Below, piece by piece: positions 1 through 8,045 of a DNA stretch of 18,972 bases. A program made the position numbers and the translations under genes. Position 1 is the first letter of the stretch. Every line of letters starts with the position of its first letter. The stretch covers positions 1 to 18,972 of the forward strand of contig DJPL01000071.1 of assembly GCA_002437415.1 (NCBI GenBank). The letters are read 5' to 3'. Source of the DNA: Ruminococcaceae bacterium UBA6413. GTDB lineage: Bacteria; Bacillota; Clostridia; Oscillospirales; Ruminococcaceae. Under the pieces are notes generated by a model. It did no database searches and was not told the DNA's origin. It saw only the letters and a program-made list of their open reading frames with translations.

Positions 1-69
1 TAGCTCAGTTGGTAGAGCAACTGACTCTTAATCAGTGGGTCCTGGGTTCGAGTCCCTGAAGGTGTACCA
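1..69 (+). tRNA. tRNA-Lys (anticodon CTT), 5' end cut by window start
   Basis: The sequence begins at tRNA position 8, so the seven 5' acceptor bases lie outside the window. The D-arm (AGCTCAGTTGGTAGAGC) is followed by an anticodon stem ACTGA/TCAGT with loop CTCTTAA, which gives anticodon CTT for lysine AAG codons. The T-loop is TTCGAGT. The 3' acceptor strand AAGGTGT leads to discriminator A and an encoded CCA at 67-69. One T-stem pair is a T-T mismatch as I fold it. Confidence 0.95.
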
Positions 70-73
70 TGCT

Positions 74-102
74 AATCCCGTGTATTTTGCACGGGATTTT
101 TT
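74..102 (+). terminator. Rho-independent terminator after tRNA-Lys
   Basis: A perfect 9-bp stem AATCCCGTG (74-82) / CACGGGATT (90-98) with a 7-nt loop runs into a T-tract (97-102). It starts 5 nt after the tRNA CCA end and closes that transcription unit. Confidence 0.9.
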
Positions 103-240
103 GTTGTATATTGGTATAGTAATGGTGGTATGTTTTTGGTACATTTCGGCGGCATTTTGGTATAGATGTGGTGCAGTGCAGTGATATAAAGGATTTTAAG
201 CAAATTCCAATAGGATATGCAAAAAAGTTGAAACGGTTAG

Positions 241-270
241 TTGCAAATCGTATTGACTTTGGAATATAAT
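241..270 (+). promoter_or_regulatory. Putative promoter for the permease-ATPase-RR-HK operon
   Basis: TTGCAA (241-246) is 18 nt upstream of a consensus TATAAT (265-270), giving a transcript with a leader of about 80 nt before the first gene. The -35 is only partly consensus. A better -35 hexamer TTGACT (253-258) lies too close to this -10. No other sigma-A-like pair stands out between the tRNA terminator and the permease. Confidence 0.5.
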
Positions 271-355
271 GCAATTGTATTTGATGAAATTTAAGGATTT
301 TTTAATAATTTATATGTTATCATAGAGGTACAGAAATTCGGAAAGGGGCAGGGAA

Positions 356-2731
356 ATGTATATCGACATACTAAAAAGGGATATAAGGCGCAAGAAGTCG
401 ATGAATGTCATAGTGCTTGTGTTCATAATAATGGCGACGATGTTTGTTTCGTCAAGCGCTAACAATATTATAAGTGTTACCTCTGCGTTGGATAACTATT
501 TTGAAATGGCGAACGCGCCCGACTTTATGTTCGCTACAATGAACAAGGCGGGTATAGCAGATATTGACGGGGTTATAAGCAATGCGACAGCGGCTGACAG
601 TGTGAGAACTGAAAAAGTAATATATTTATCGTCTACCGAGATAAAGTGGGACAGAGAGGATATAAAGCTTTCGGCGGGAACTAACGTATTGCAGAGTGAA
701 AGCGATATGGCGCTGAATTATTTTCTTGATGATGGGAGTATCCTCAAAAGCGTAAACCGGGGCGATGTATATATTACGGGTCATTCGGCACAGTCGGCAG
801 GAATAAATATAGGCGATAAGGTCACCGTTACAGTAAACGGCATCAGCCGTGAGCTGAGATATGCAGGGGGGATAAAGGACGCTGTCCTCGGCTCCAATCA
901 GATGACGTTGGCAAGATACATAATGAATGACGATGATTTTAAGGCATATTACGGGCAGGAGCGTGTAGTCGAAAACTATGGCGGCGAGTTTGTCTACATT
1001 GAAAGCGGCGATACGGATAAGCTCAGCAAGGAACTTAAGCCGCTGTCGGACTATACGGTGATCAGTCTTGACAGGGATTTTATGAAATTTACATATATCT
1101 TTGATATGATAGGGACAGGTCTGCTTCTTGTAGTGAGCTTAATTCTGATAACGATAGCATTTGTTGTGCTGAAATTTACGATAACCTTTACTATAAACGA
1201 GGAATATCGGGAAATCGGGGTTATGAAGGCTATCGGAATAAGCAATATCAAAATCAGGGGATTGTACCTTGTAAAGTATACGGCAGTGTCGGTGATCGGT
1301 GCGGTTGTCGGGCTTATATTCAGCTTTCCTTTCGGCGAAATGCTGAAAAATGTCTGGTCTAAAACCATTGTTATAAGCGGACGGAATGTAATAATTATAA
1401 ATGTCTTATGCGCTGTGCTTGTCGTGGCGGTCATAATGCTGTTCTGCTACGGCTGTACGGGAAAAGTCAAGCGTCTGTCGCCAATTGACGCAATAAGAAA
1501 CGGACAGACAGGTGAGAGGTTCAGAAATAAGAGCCTTATCAGTCTGAGTAAATCAAAGCTTGGCGCAGTGCCTTTTATGGCGGTGAACGATATCGTAAGC
1601 AGTCCTAAGAGATACGGTATAGTCACGCTTACGTTTGTATTGTGTCTTTCGATTATGCTGATGCTGTCGGGTACGGTATCTACGCTGAAAAGCAAAAGCC
1701 TTATAACGGCATTCGGTATGGCGGATTGTGATGTCGTGCTGTTCGGTGATCCCTCGCTCGAATTTATGTCAGACGGCGGTCGTGAAAAAGCAGAGGAATA
1801 TCTTTCCGATATGGAGAAAACATTGAGTGAAAACGGTATTCCTGCAAGCTGCTTTTGCGATTTTCAATTCAATTTTGCGGTAATACACGGTGAAAACGAA
1901 CGAAAGATACATATATATCAAGGGGTCAATATAAAAACAGATGAATATTCATATTTATCCGGAACAGCACCTCAGAGAAACGGTGAGATCGCGATAACGC
2001 AGATAACGGCGGATAAGCTGGGAGTCGGTATTGGCGACAGTGTTACAATAAGAACTATGGAGGGAAGCAAGGAATACATTATCACCGCGTTATATCAGAC
2101 AATGTACAACCAGGGTGAGAGCGTAAGACTGTACACCGATGAGGATATAAATTATGTTTACGCGAAAGGCAAAACCGAAACGCAGGTAAAATTCACGGAT
2201 AACCCGAGTGAAGATGAGATACAAAGAAGAATTGAAAAGATAGCGGAGTTGTACCCGGATATAGACAGAATAATAACGTGCGGAGAATTTGTGTCCGAAA
2301 GCGCCGGTGTGACAGAAACGCTCAATACGATAAAGCAGATGGTGGCAATTCTTTCGATCATTCTGACCGCTCTTATAACCGTACTTATGGAAAGGTCGTT
2401 CATTACCAAGGAGCAGGGCGAGATCGCTCTTATGAAAGCGATAGGAATGAGAAACGGCAGTATATACGCTTATCATACCCTGCGGTTTGCAGCAGTGGCG
2501 GTCATTGCGGTGATCGTTGCAGGGGCACTTGCTGTTCCGTTCTTACATATCTTTATAGATCCTGTATTTAAAATGATGGGTATGCAGATCGCTGTGGAAT
2601 ATGTGCTTGATATTTCTGAAATGTATTTTGCTTTGCCGGCGTTAATTTTTGCAACAACGGTTATAAGTGCGTTTATCACATCGCTTTATACGGTCAGGAT
2701 AAAAGCGTCGGATACGGCGAACATTGAATAA
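356..2731 (+). CDS. ABC transporter permease, 8-TM FtsX/MacB (LolCE-like) type
   Basis: This 791-aa protein is the membrane subunit of an ABC transporter. It has a duplicated layout. TM1 at about 17-36 is followed by an extracytoplasmic domain (37-250) and TM2-4 (252-274, 303-325, 345-366). The second half has TM5 (421-440), a second extracytoplasmic domain (441-660) and TM6-8 (660-680, 711-733, 756-778). Each half carries the FtsX-family coupling motif after its first core helix (EIGVMKAIG near 287, EIALMKAIG near 689). Both outer domains share a G(I/V)xIGD(K/S)VT(V/I) segment, as expected of an internal duplication. The start is ATG 356 behind AAAGGGG. The large paired outer domains fit MacB/Lol-type mechanotransmitters better than 10-TM BceB. 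It is first in an operon with an ATPase and a two-component pair, so antimicrobial-peptide or envelope-stress handling is likely. The substrate is unknown. Confidence 0.9.
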   Translation: MYIDILKRDIRRKKSMNVIVLVFIIMATMFVSSSANNIISVTSALDNYFEMANAPDFMFATMNKAGIADIDGVISNATAADSVRTEKVIYLSSTEIKWDREDIKLSAGTNVLQSESDMALNYFLDDGSILKSVNRGDVYITGHSAQSAGINIGDKVTVTVNGISRELRYAGGIKDAVLGSNQMTLARYIMNDDDFKAYYGQERVVENYGGEFVYIESGDTDKLSKELKPLSDYTVISLDRDFMKFTYIFDMIGTGLLLVVSLILITIAFVVLKFTITFTINEEYREIGVMKAIGISNIKIRGLYLVKYTAVSVIGAVVGLIFSFPFGEMLKNVWSKTIVISGRNVIIINVLCAVLVVAVIMLFCYGCTGKVKRLSPIDAIRNGQTGERFRNKSLISLSKSKLGAVPFMAVNDIVSSPKRYGIVTLTFVLCLSIMLMLSGTVSTLKSKSLITAFGMADCDVVLFGDPSLEFMSDGGREKAEEYLSDMEKTLSENGIPASCFCDFQFNFAVIHGENERKIHIYQGVNIKTDEYSYLSGTAPQRNGEIAITQITADKLGVGIGDSVTIRTMEGSKEYIITALYQTMYNQGESVRLYTDEDINYVYAKGKTETQVKFTDNPSEDEIQRRIEKIAELYPDIDRIITCGEFVSESAGVTETLNTIKQMVAILSIILTALITVLMERSFITKEQGEIALMKAIGMRNGSIYAYHTLRFAAVAVIAVIVAGALAVPFLHIFIDPVFKMMGMQIAVEYVLDISEMYFALPALIFATTVISAFITSLYTVRIKASDTANIE

Positions 2732-2743
2732 GGAGGAAGGTAT

Positions 2744-3508
2744 ATGAATATTCTTGAAGTCAAGGACCTATGCAAGACTTATGTAGTAAACAAGCGTCAG
2801 AACAATGTGCTGAAAAACGTAAGCTTTTCTGTTGTCGAGGGCGAGATGGTGGCGGTAATGGGACCGTCGGGCTCGGGTAAGTCGACTTTATTATACACCG
2901 TGTCGGGAATGGACGGCGCTACGGCGGGAGAGGTGAAGTTCTGCGGAAGAAATATTGCGGATATGGCGCAAAAGGAGCTTGCCGACTTAAGGCTTAATGA
3001 AATGGGGTTTATATTTCAGCAGATGTATATGCTGAAAAATCTCACCGTGCTTGACAATATTATTCTTCCCGCGGTGCAGTCGCACAAAACAGGTGAGAGC
3101 CGTAAGGAAATAAAGAAGCGCGGGCAGGAGCTTATGCGAAAACTCGGCATTATAGAAATAGCCGATAACGATATAAACGAGGTGTCGGGCGGACAGTTGC
3201 AACGGGCGTGTATATGCAGAAGTATGATAAACACCCCTAAAATGATATTTGCCGACGAGCCGACAGGCGCACTAAACCGCACCACATCGGACGAGGTAAT
3301 GCAGAAGCTGGGCGAGCTTAACAATGACGGTACAACGATAATGCTTGTAACTCATGATGTAAAGGTTGCCGCCGTTTGCACAAGAGTGCTTTACATAGTT
3401 GACGGAAATATAAAAGGCGAGTATAATTTTGATAAGCAGAAAAGCGATATGTCGGTGAGAGAGCGGGAGAGAGCACTCAACAACTGGCTGTTGGAGCTTG
3501 GCTGGTGA
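2744..3508 (+). CDS. ABC transporter ATP-binding protein (LolD/MacB-type)
   Basis: A 254-aa cytoplasmic nucleotide-binding subunit that should power the permease encoded just upstream. Walker A is GPSGSGKST (40-48), the Q-loop is FQQ (91-93), the signature is VSGGQLQR (147-154), Walker B is MIFADE (167-172) and the switch histidine is H204 (VTHD). The LolD/MacB-family hallmark ADEPTGAL is present, with GALN in place of the more usual GNLD. The C-terminal 25 residues are Arg/Glu-rich and extend past the usual core. The ribosome site AAGGAGG overlaps the permease stop codon and sits 7 nt before ATG 2744, so the two genes are translated from one message. Confidence 0.95.
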   Translation: MNILEVKDLCKTYVVNKRQNNVLKNVSFSVVEGEMVAVMGPSGSGKSTLLYTVSGMDGATAGEVKFCGRNIADMAQKELADLRLNEMGFIFQQMYMLKNLTVLDNIILPAVQSHKTGESRKEIKKRGQELMRKLGIIEIADNDINEVSGGQLQRACICRSMINTPKMIFADEPTGALNRTTSDEVMQKLGELNNDGTTIMLVTHDVKVAAVCTRVLYIVDGNIKGEYNFDKQKSDMSVRERERALNNWLLELGW

Positions 3509-3541
3509 TATTGTAAGCGGTTGAGCCGAAAGGAAATATAT

Positions 3542-4222
3542 ATGTCGGATATTCTGGATATACTGATAGTTGAGGATAATAAGGAGCTTGCGGATATACT
3601 GTGTGATTTTCTTCGCGCGGAAAATTACACGGTATCTGTAGCCGAAAGCGGTGAAAAAGCCTTGTCGCTGTACGAAAGGTACGGGGCAAGGCTTATTGTG
3701 CTTGATATAATGCTGCCGGGAGCGGACGGCTTTTCGGTGCTTGAGAAGATAAGAAAGGAAAGCAACACGCCGATACTTATAGTCAGTGCAAAAACCGAAA
3801 AGGAGGACAAGCTGAACGGACTTATTCTCGGAGCTGACGACTACATAGAAAAGCCGTATGACATTGATATTCTGCTTGCAAAGATAAGCGGGATTTTCAA
3901 ACGGAGATACTCGCTTGATACCGTAACGGACGGCGATATAGTTATAAACCTGTCTGCAAGGACTGTGACAAAAGGCGGCACGGCGGTTGAATTATCCGCA
4001 AAGGAGTTTGATTTACTCCTGTTGCTTGTCGAAAACAAGGGGCGGACGCTCAGCAAGGAATATATTTTCAAATCTGTATGGGGAAGCGACAGCTTTTCTG
4101 AACAGCAGACGCTCACTGTACATATAAAGCGGCTCAGGGAGAAAATAGAGGATAATCCCGCGAAGCCTGAGAGAATAAAGACGATATGGGGAACGGGCTA
4201 CAGATATGAAAACGTACAATAA
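3542..4222 (+). CDS. OmpR/PhoB-family response regulator
   Basis: A 226-aa transcription factor partnered with the kinase that overlaps its 3' end. The receiver domain (1-120) has the acidic pair E11/D12, phospho-acceptor D55 (LIVLDIMLPG), S82 and invariant K104 (EKPYD). The winged-helix DNA-binding domain (about 130-226) ends in the typical GTGYRYE. I use ATG 3542 because AAAGGA (3529-3534) lies 7 nt before it. A TTG in frame at 3521 would put that ribosome site inside the gene. It likely controls the adjacent ABC genes, and possibly the second ABC operon downstream. Target promoters are not evident from sequence. Confidence 0.93.
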   Translation: MSDILDILIVEDNKELADILCDFLRAENYTVSVAESGEKALSLYERYGARLIVLDIMLPGADGFSVLEKIRKESNTPILIVSAKTEKEDKLNGLILGADDYIEKPYDIDILLAKISGIFKRRYSLDTVTDGDIVINLSARTVTKGGTAVELSAKEFDLLLLLVENKGRTLSKEYIFKSVWGSDSFSEQQTLTVHIKRLREKIEDNPAKPERIKTIWGTGYRYENVQ

Positions 4223-5456
4223 AATCATTATAGCCGTGGTTGCCGTAACGGTGCTTATAATTACAGCGGTGAATATTTTGCTTATCACCGACAACAAAGG
4301 CAGTAACGACAGAGAGTATCGTGTCGAGATCGGCAGGGTTGCGGAGGATATCAGAAATAACGGGTACAATTCATCAATATCAGAAAATTGCCGATATGTC
4401 ACCGCTGTTAAAAAATACGGCGGAGATATCGAAAACACCGATATTTTCGATACGGACAGCGACTATGTTATAAAGCTGATAAACGGCGAGCTTTACCGCT
4501 TTGAATATAACGCGCAGAGCAAGACCGACAGAACAACGGAGATAGTAATTGTGAACGTTTTTCTCGGCGTTATGGCAGTGCTGACTGTCGCTGTGCTGTT
4601 TTATATAAAAAACAAGATCATACTGCCGTTTGAACGGCTGTCCGATGTGCCGTATGAGCTGTCGAAAGGAAATCTGACAATGCCTGTAAAGGAAAGCAAA
4701 AGCAGATATTTCGGGCGGTTTGTATGGGGCGTTGATATGCTCAGAGAAAGCATTGAACAGCAAAAGGAGCGCGAGCTTGAGCTTCAGAAAAACAAGAAAA
4801 CCCTGCTGTTATCCCTTTCGCACGATATAAGGACACCGCTTTCGGCTATAAAGCTGTATTCAAAGGCTCTGTCAAAGGGACTTTATACCGATAAGGCAAA
4901 GCAGACCGAGATAGCGGAAAATATTTATGCCAAAGCCGATGAAACAGAGGGATATCTGTCGCGCATAACGCTTGCGTCAAGAGAGGATTTTCTCAGCATA
5001 GAAGTAAAAAACGGTGAGTTTTATCTGTCTGAGCTTATTTCGCGGATAAGGGAGTACTATGCGGAGAAATTGTCGCTTATCGGTACGGAATTTACGGTTT
5101 CGGAGCATTCCGACTGTCTGCTTTACGGCGATATTGACAGGAGCGTTGAAGCAATACAGAACGTCATTGAAAATGCAATTAAATACGGTGACGGAAAGAA
5201 AATAGCGGTAGATGTCGGCGCGGAGGACGGTTGTATTCTCGTAACGGTCAGAAACAGTGGCTGTACGCTTGACGGCGATGAGCTGCCGCATATTTTCGAG
5301 AGCTTTCAGAGGGGGAAAAACGCCGTCAATGAAAAGGGAAGCGGACTTGGACTTTATATAGCAAGGCAGATAATGAACAAGATGAACGGGGAGATATTTG
5401 CGAGGATAACTGAGGGAGAGTTTGAGGTCGGGTTGGTTTTCGGGAAGGCAGGATAA
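4206..5456 (+). CDS. Sensor histidine kinase
   Basis: A 416-aa membrane kinase, 17-nt overlap with the regulator gene, so translation is coupled. TM1 (5-28) and TM2 (113-134) flank an extracytoplasmic region of about 85 residues, too long for the short-loop intramembrane BceS type. A HAMP-like linker (about 135-190) leads to the DHp domain with H206 in SHDIRTPLSAIK. The ATPase domain has the N-box N323 (IENAIKYG) and the G2 box GSGLGL (378-383). The G1 box is degenerate (VRNSGCTL, where DxGxG is usual), a variant seen in some Firmicute kinases. It probably senses a ligand, or the state of the linked transporter, and phosphorylates the upstream regulator. Confidence 0.93.
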   Translation: MKTYNKIIIAVVAVTVLIITAVNILLITDNKGSNDREYRVEIGRVAEDIRNNGYNSSISENCRYVTAVKKYGGDIENTDIFDTDSDYVIKLINGELYRFEYNAQSKTDRTTEIVIVNVFLGVMAVLTVAVLFYIKNKIILPFERLSDVPYELSKGNLTMPVKESKSRYFGRFVWGVDMLRESIEQQKERELELQKNKKTLLLSLSHDIRTPLSAIKLYSKALSKGLYTDKAKQTEIAENIYAKADETEGYLSRITLASREDFLSIEVKNGEFYLSELISRIREYYAEKLSLIGTEFTVSEHSDCLLYGDIDRSVEAIQNVIENAIKYGDGKKIAVDVGAEDGCILVTVRNSGCTLDGDELPHIFESFQRGKNAVNEKGSGLGLYIARQIMNKMNGEIFARITEGEFEVGLVFGKAG

Positions 5457-5460
5457 GAGT

Positions 5461-5499
5461 AAAGCTACAGTACGGCTGTTGAGCCGGGCTGTAGCTTTT
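5461..5499 (+). terminator. Rho-independent terminator of the two-component/ABC operon
   Basis: AAAGCTACAG (5461-5470) pairs with CTGTAGCTTT (5489-5498), with a nested GGCT/AGCC pair in the loop. It sits 4 nt after the kinase stop. The T-tract is short (TTTT), but the stem is long and symmetric, so it may also work from the other strand. Confidence 0.8.
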
Positions 5500-5662
5500 G
5501 ATTATTTCGGGAGGTGAAGGAAGCCGGCGGTGAATGCGTCGGGGAAAGTGAAGTTGATTTGTTGTTTGCCATTTTCTATACGTCATTCACAAAAAATGTC
5601 ATAAAGTTTAACTTACTAATTGTGGAAAAAAACAGAAATTATGTGAATTTATGAAAAAACAC

Positions 5663-5691
5663 TTGAAATTACCAAAAAAATAGTATATCAT
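5663..5691 (+). promoter_or_regulatory. Putative promoter of the exported-protein/ABC operon
   Basis: TTGAAA (5663-5668) and TATCAT (5686-5691) are separated by 17 nt in a very AT-rich stretch downstream of the preceding terminator. Transcription would start near 5698, about 34 nt before the first start codon. This supports independent transcription of the 5732-10658 operon. Confidence 0.6.
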
Positions 5692-5731
5692 TTATTACAA
5701 AGCAATATTGCTATTAGAAAGAAGGTTATGT

Positions 5732-6604
5732 ATGAAAAAATCAAGAAAATTTATTGTATCCCTTATATCAGGCATGTGCGCTATGGTTCTTATGATTGCT
5801 TCGGCATCAGCAGATTATTCGCCTGCCGCAAAAGCATTAGGTTTTAATTTAGAAAAAAACAGTTATAAAAACATTGGCTGGGTTACTGAACACATCATGA
5901 AAGCATATGTAATAGATGAAAGTGCAGTAAAACGTCACTGTGGAACATTAAGAACCCAGACACTTTATGCAACAAGCAAGACTAAGTATTTGCTATCCAA
6001 TCAAATGGATGTATGGTTAACTCGAACAATCACAGAGGCAAAAAAAACAAAGTACAATGTACCTGGTTTTTTGTTTTTTATGAAAGAAAAAAATATATCG
6101 TTTGCCACCAACAAAGTGGTCGAATATGAAACAATGCCTAAAAATATCAAGCTTGCTAATTATATGGCAACATCACCGTCACAAGTTATAACAAAATCTG
6201 TTACAAATGGTTGGGAGATAAATAAAAACGCTGCTATTTCTTACGAAAATATAGAAATAGGAAGTGGTACTATGGGACGCTCGTGGTCCAGTACATCTGA
6301 TGTAATATTATGCACAACATACAATGAATCCAGAACAAACAGATTCAAGGTTACATATAACATCCTTGATCCATATTACAATACTATGAATAGCAAGCAG
6401 AGAAGCTATTGCTATGGATTAAACTATTTCTATACTGCAAAATCCGTTTACGGTACCAGTTCTGCAATGAAAAAATATCTTGCACCCTCGAATACAACTG
6501 CATATTTCCGTGGTTATTATACAGGAAGCACAATGAACAGTATTTATACAGTTCCGGTCGACGGTTCTGCAAATATTTCATTTTCAGCTATGATAGGAGC
6601 GTGA
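5732..6604 (+). CDS. Exported protein of unknown family (paralogue 1)
   Basis: I do not recognise the family. The 290-aa product has a clear Sec signal peptide: KKSRK, a hydrophobic core (8-23) and a likely cut after ASA27. The mature part is rich in Ser, Thr, Asn, Tyr and Lys, with no further TM segment or known motif. It is a diverged homologue of the next gene product. Shared points, in order, are a mature N-terminus Y-x5-LGF, a conserved GFLFF (112-116 here, 103-107 there), and a C-terminal SRT...(V/L)T...K.R.Y....YY block (200-234 here). The start is ATG 5732, 6 nt after AGAAAGAAGG. A TTG upstream at 5708 lacks support. AT-rich codon choice (AAT, AAA, TAT) differs from the upstream operon and suggests separate ancestry. 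The context suggests a substrate or effector of the ABC exporter encoded downstream. Confidence 0.85.
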   Translation: MKKSRKFIVSLISGMCAMVLMIASASADYSPAAKALGFNLEKNSYKNIGWVTEHIMKAYVIDESAVKRHCGTLRTQTLYATSKTKYLLSNQMDVWLTRTITEAKKTKYNVPGFLFFMKEKNISFATNKVVEYETMPKNIKLANYMATSPSQVITKSVTNGWEINKNAAISYENIEIGSGTMGRSWSSTSDVILCTTYNESRTNRFKVTYNILDPYYNTMNSKQRSYCYGLNYFYTAKSVYGTSSAMKKYLAPSNTTAYFRGYYTGSTMNSIYTVPVDGSANISFSAMIGA

Positions 6605-6610
6605 AAAGCA

Positions 6611-7396
6611 ATGATAAAAAAACTAATTTCGATAACTATTTGTTTCTCGATTATTATCAATACACTTTGCGTTTATGCATCTGCAGCATATGACACTACA
6701 TCCTCGCAACTTGGTTTTGCCATTTCAAAAACACATTACAATCAATTCGGGTACATATTTGAACGGTCGTTTAGCAATTATTATAACGGAAAGAAGGTAG
6801 GAATCACTACCTATAGCTATTCCTACTGCCGAGGAAAGCAAAAATCTTTAGGATATTATTCAGATCTTTGTGCAATTAAAATCCTTACAGAACCTCGCAG
6901 TATCACGTTAAAAAATGGTTTTCTGTTTTTTAATTGGGACACAAATTATAAATTTAGAATCAATTCACTTTGTGTAGAAAGTGAGAAATCGAAACTCAAC
7001 ACTTCTACCAATCCTTTTGTAGTGAATAAAATAGAATATGCAACAACAGCTGACTCAGCTACTAAGTCATCTACGACTGACAGCTCTCTTTCTTTTTCTG
7101 TTCTCGGTACAGCTGGAATTTCTATCAACAAGTCCGAGACGGTAGATAAAAGCATTGTAGATGTTATTGACAACTCGTCAAGAACAAAAATGAAACTTAC
7201 CTTCACTTTCGGTAATCCAAGCACTTCTGAACAAAAAGAAAGAGTCTACGAACAAACTAACTACTACATTTTGCAGGAATACCTGTCACACAGAAAATCC
7301 TATACAAATGTTACATCCTTCAATGCTGTGTATGGTTGTGACGGCAAAACGTCATCGTATAAATACACCGTGTCTACACCATTAAAATTTAAATAA
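6611..7396 (+). CDS. Exported protein of unknown family (paralogue 2)
   Basis: A 261-aa secreted protein of unrecognised family, related to the product 6 nt upstream (shared Y-x5-LGF, GFLFF and C-terminal SRT...YY blocks). The signal peptide has a KK N-terminus, a hydrophobic core (5-22) and a probable cut near ASA25. Residues 145-200 are a Ser/Thr-rich run of alternating polar and hydrophobic residues around VLGTAGISI. In form this recalls the amphipathic membrane-insertion hairpin of aerolysin/ETX-MTX2 beta-pore-forming toxins. That is a pattern impression only, not homology. AGGAG (6595-6599) serves ATG 6611. It is cotranscribed with paralogue 1 and with the anchored protein and ABC exporter that follow. 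Confidence 0.85.
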   Translation: MIKKLISITICFSIIINTLCVYASAAYDTTSSQLGFAISKTHYNQFGYIFERSFSNYYNGKKVGITTYSYSYCRGKQKSLGYYSDLCAIKILTEPRSITLKNGFLFFNWDTNYKFRINSLCVESEKSKLNTSTNPFVVNKIEYATTADSATKSSTTDSSLSFSVLGTAGISINKSETVDKSIVDVIDNSSRTKMKLTFTFGNPSTSEQKERVYEQTNYYILQEYLSHRKSYTNVTSFNAVYGCDGKTSSYKYTVSTPLKFK

Positions 7397-7405
7397 GGAG
7401 CAGAA

Positions 7406-8044
7406 ATGATGCAGAAAGTTATAAAAATATCACTTGTGATCATTGGATCTATAATCGTAATAATTGCTTTGATAACAGCAACACTTGTACTTACGGGAAA
7501 TGTAGAAATAGGTTTTGCTCCTAACGGCAATTTTCAGGTAGTAATTAAGGATGATAACGATAACCTTGATTCTTATGACCAGATAATTCAGTCCACGCTG
7601 ACTACCTACCCCACCGACATTTTTGTTTACGGAGAGGACTGCAAATTCCGAAAGAATGTTAAGTTCAAGCAGATCGACAGTTTATCTGAGGAAAACCTGA
7701 AATCGGACAAGAAATACAAGCTTATTGTATTCAATGACCTGTATGATAAAACAGATCTTACCGATGATGATATTGCCGTTTTGAAAAAATATGTTCTGGA
7801 AGGCGACTATGCCTTATTTTATACCGGACGCAAGCATATGGATACCTTCATAGCAAACGGCTTTGCAACAGAGCATATTGTTGAAGGAGACATCGGTTTT
7901 GCTTTACGCCATTCCGGCGGGACAGTTATAGAAACAGACGGCTTGTGGGATGAAACCTCTTTGGAATATTATGAAACCAACAATCCCGAGTTACTTGGAG
8001 AAAGCGTATTTATCTTAATTGAAAGAATAATCAGAGAGGACTAA
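7406..8044 (+). CDS. Membrane-anchored protein with GATase-like extracytoplasmic domain
   Basis: The 212-aa product has one N-terminal TM helix (8-30) without an obvious cleavage site, then a soluble outer domain of about 180 residues. The segment KYKLIVFNDLYDKTDLTDDD (103-122) continuing to LKKYVLEGDYALFYTGRKH (126-144) matches a pattern known from DUF4350- and GldG-type GATase-like domains: a 'you may see X as the plan, and a strand-loop with acidic helix then a lone helix ending in EGG' arrangement, here EGD. Such domains accompany ABC transporters in other bacteria. No catalytic Cys/His pair is visible, so a binding role is more likely than catalysis. The ribosome site AAGGAG overlaps the stop of the previous gene. 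Its own stop is 1 nt before the ABC exporter start, which indicates tight coupling and probably a shared complex. The fold assignment is my inference. Confidence 0.8.
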   Translation: MMQKVIKISLVIIGSIIVIIALITATLVLTGNVEIGFAPNGNFQVVIKDDNDNLDSYDQIIQSTLTTYPTDIFVYGEDCKFRKNVKFKQIDSLSEENLKSDKKYKLIVFNDLYDKTDLTDDDIAVLKKYVLEGDYALFYTGRKHMDTFIANGFATEHIVEGDIGFALRHSGGTVIETDGLWDETSLEYYETNNPELLGESVFILIERIIRED

Positions 8045-8045
8045 A

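Noticed and set aside
32..274. 80-aa minus-strand frame ending in GLEPRTH
   Set aside because: It is antisense to the tRNA and its terminator; the LEPRTH-type ending is a known artefact of reading tRNA-Lys backwards.
1051..2679. Several antisense frames of 68-128 aa across the permease gene
   Set aside because: They mirror the codon structure of the permease, have no ribosome sites, and look like poorly ordered protein.
3521..3541. Upstream TTG start for the response regulator
   Set aside because: The ribosome site AAAGGA lies after it and fits ATG 3542.
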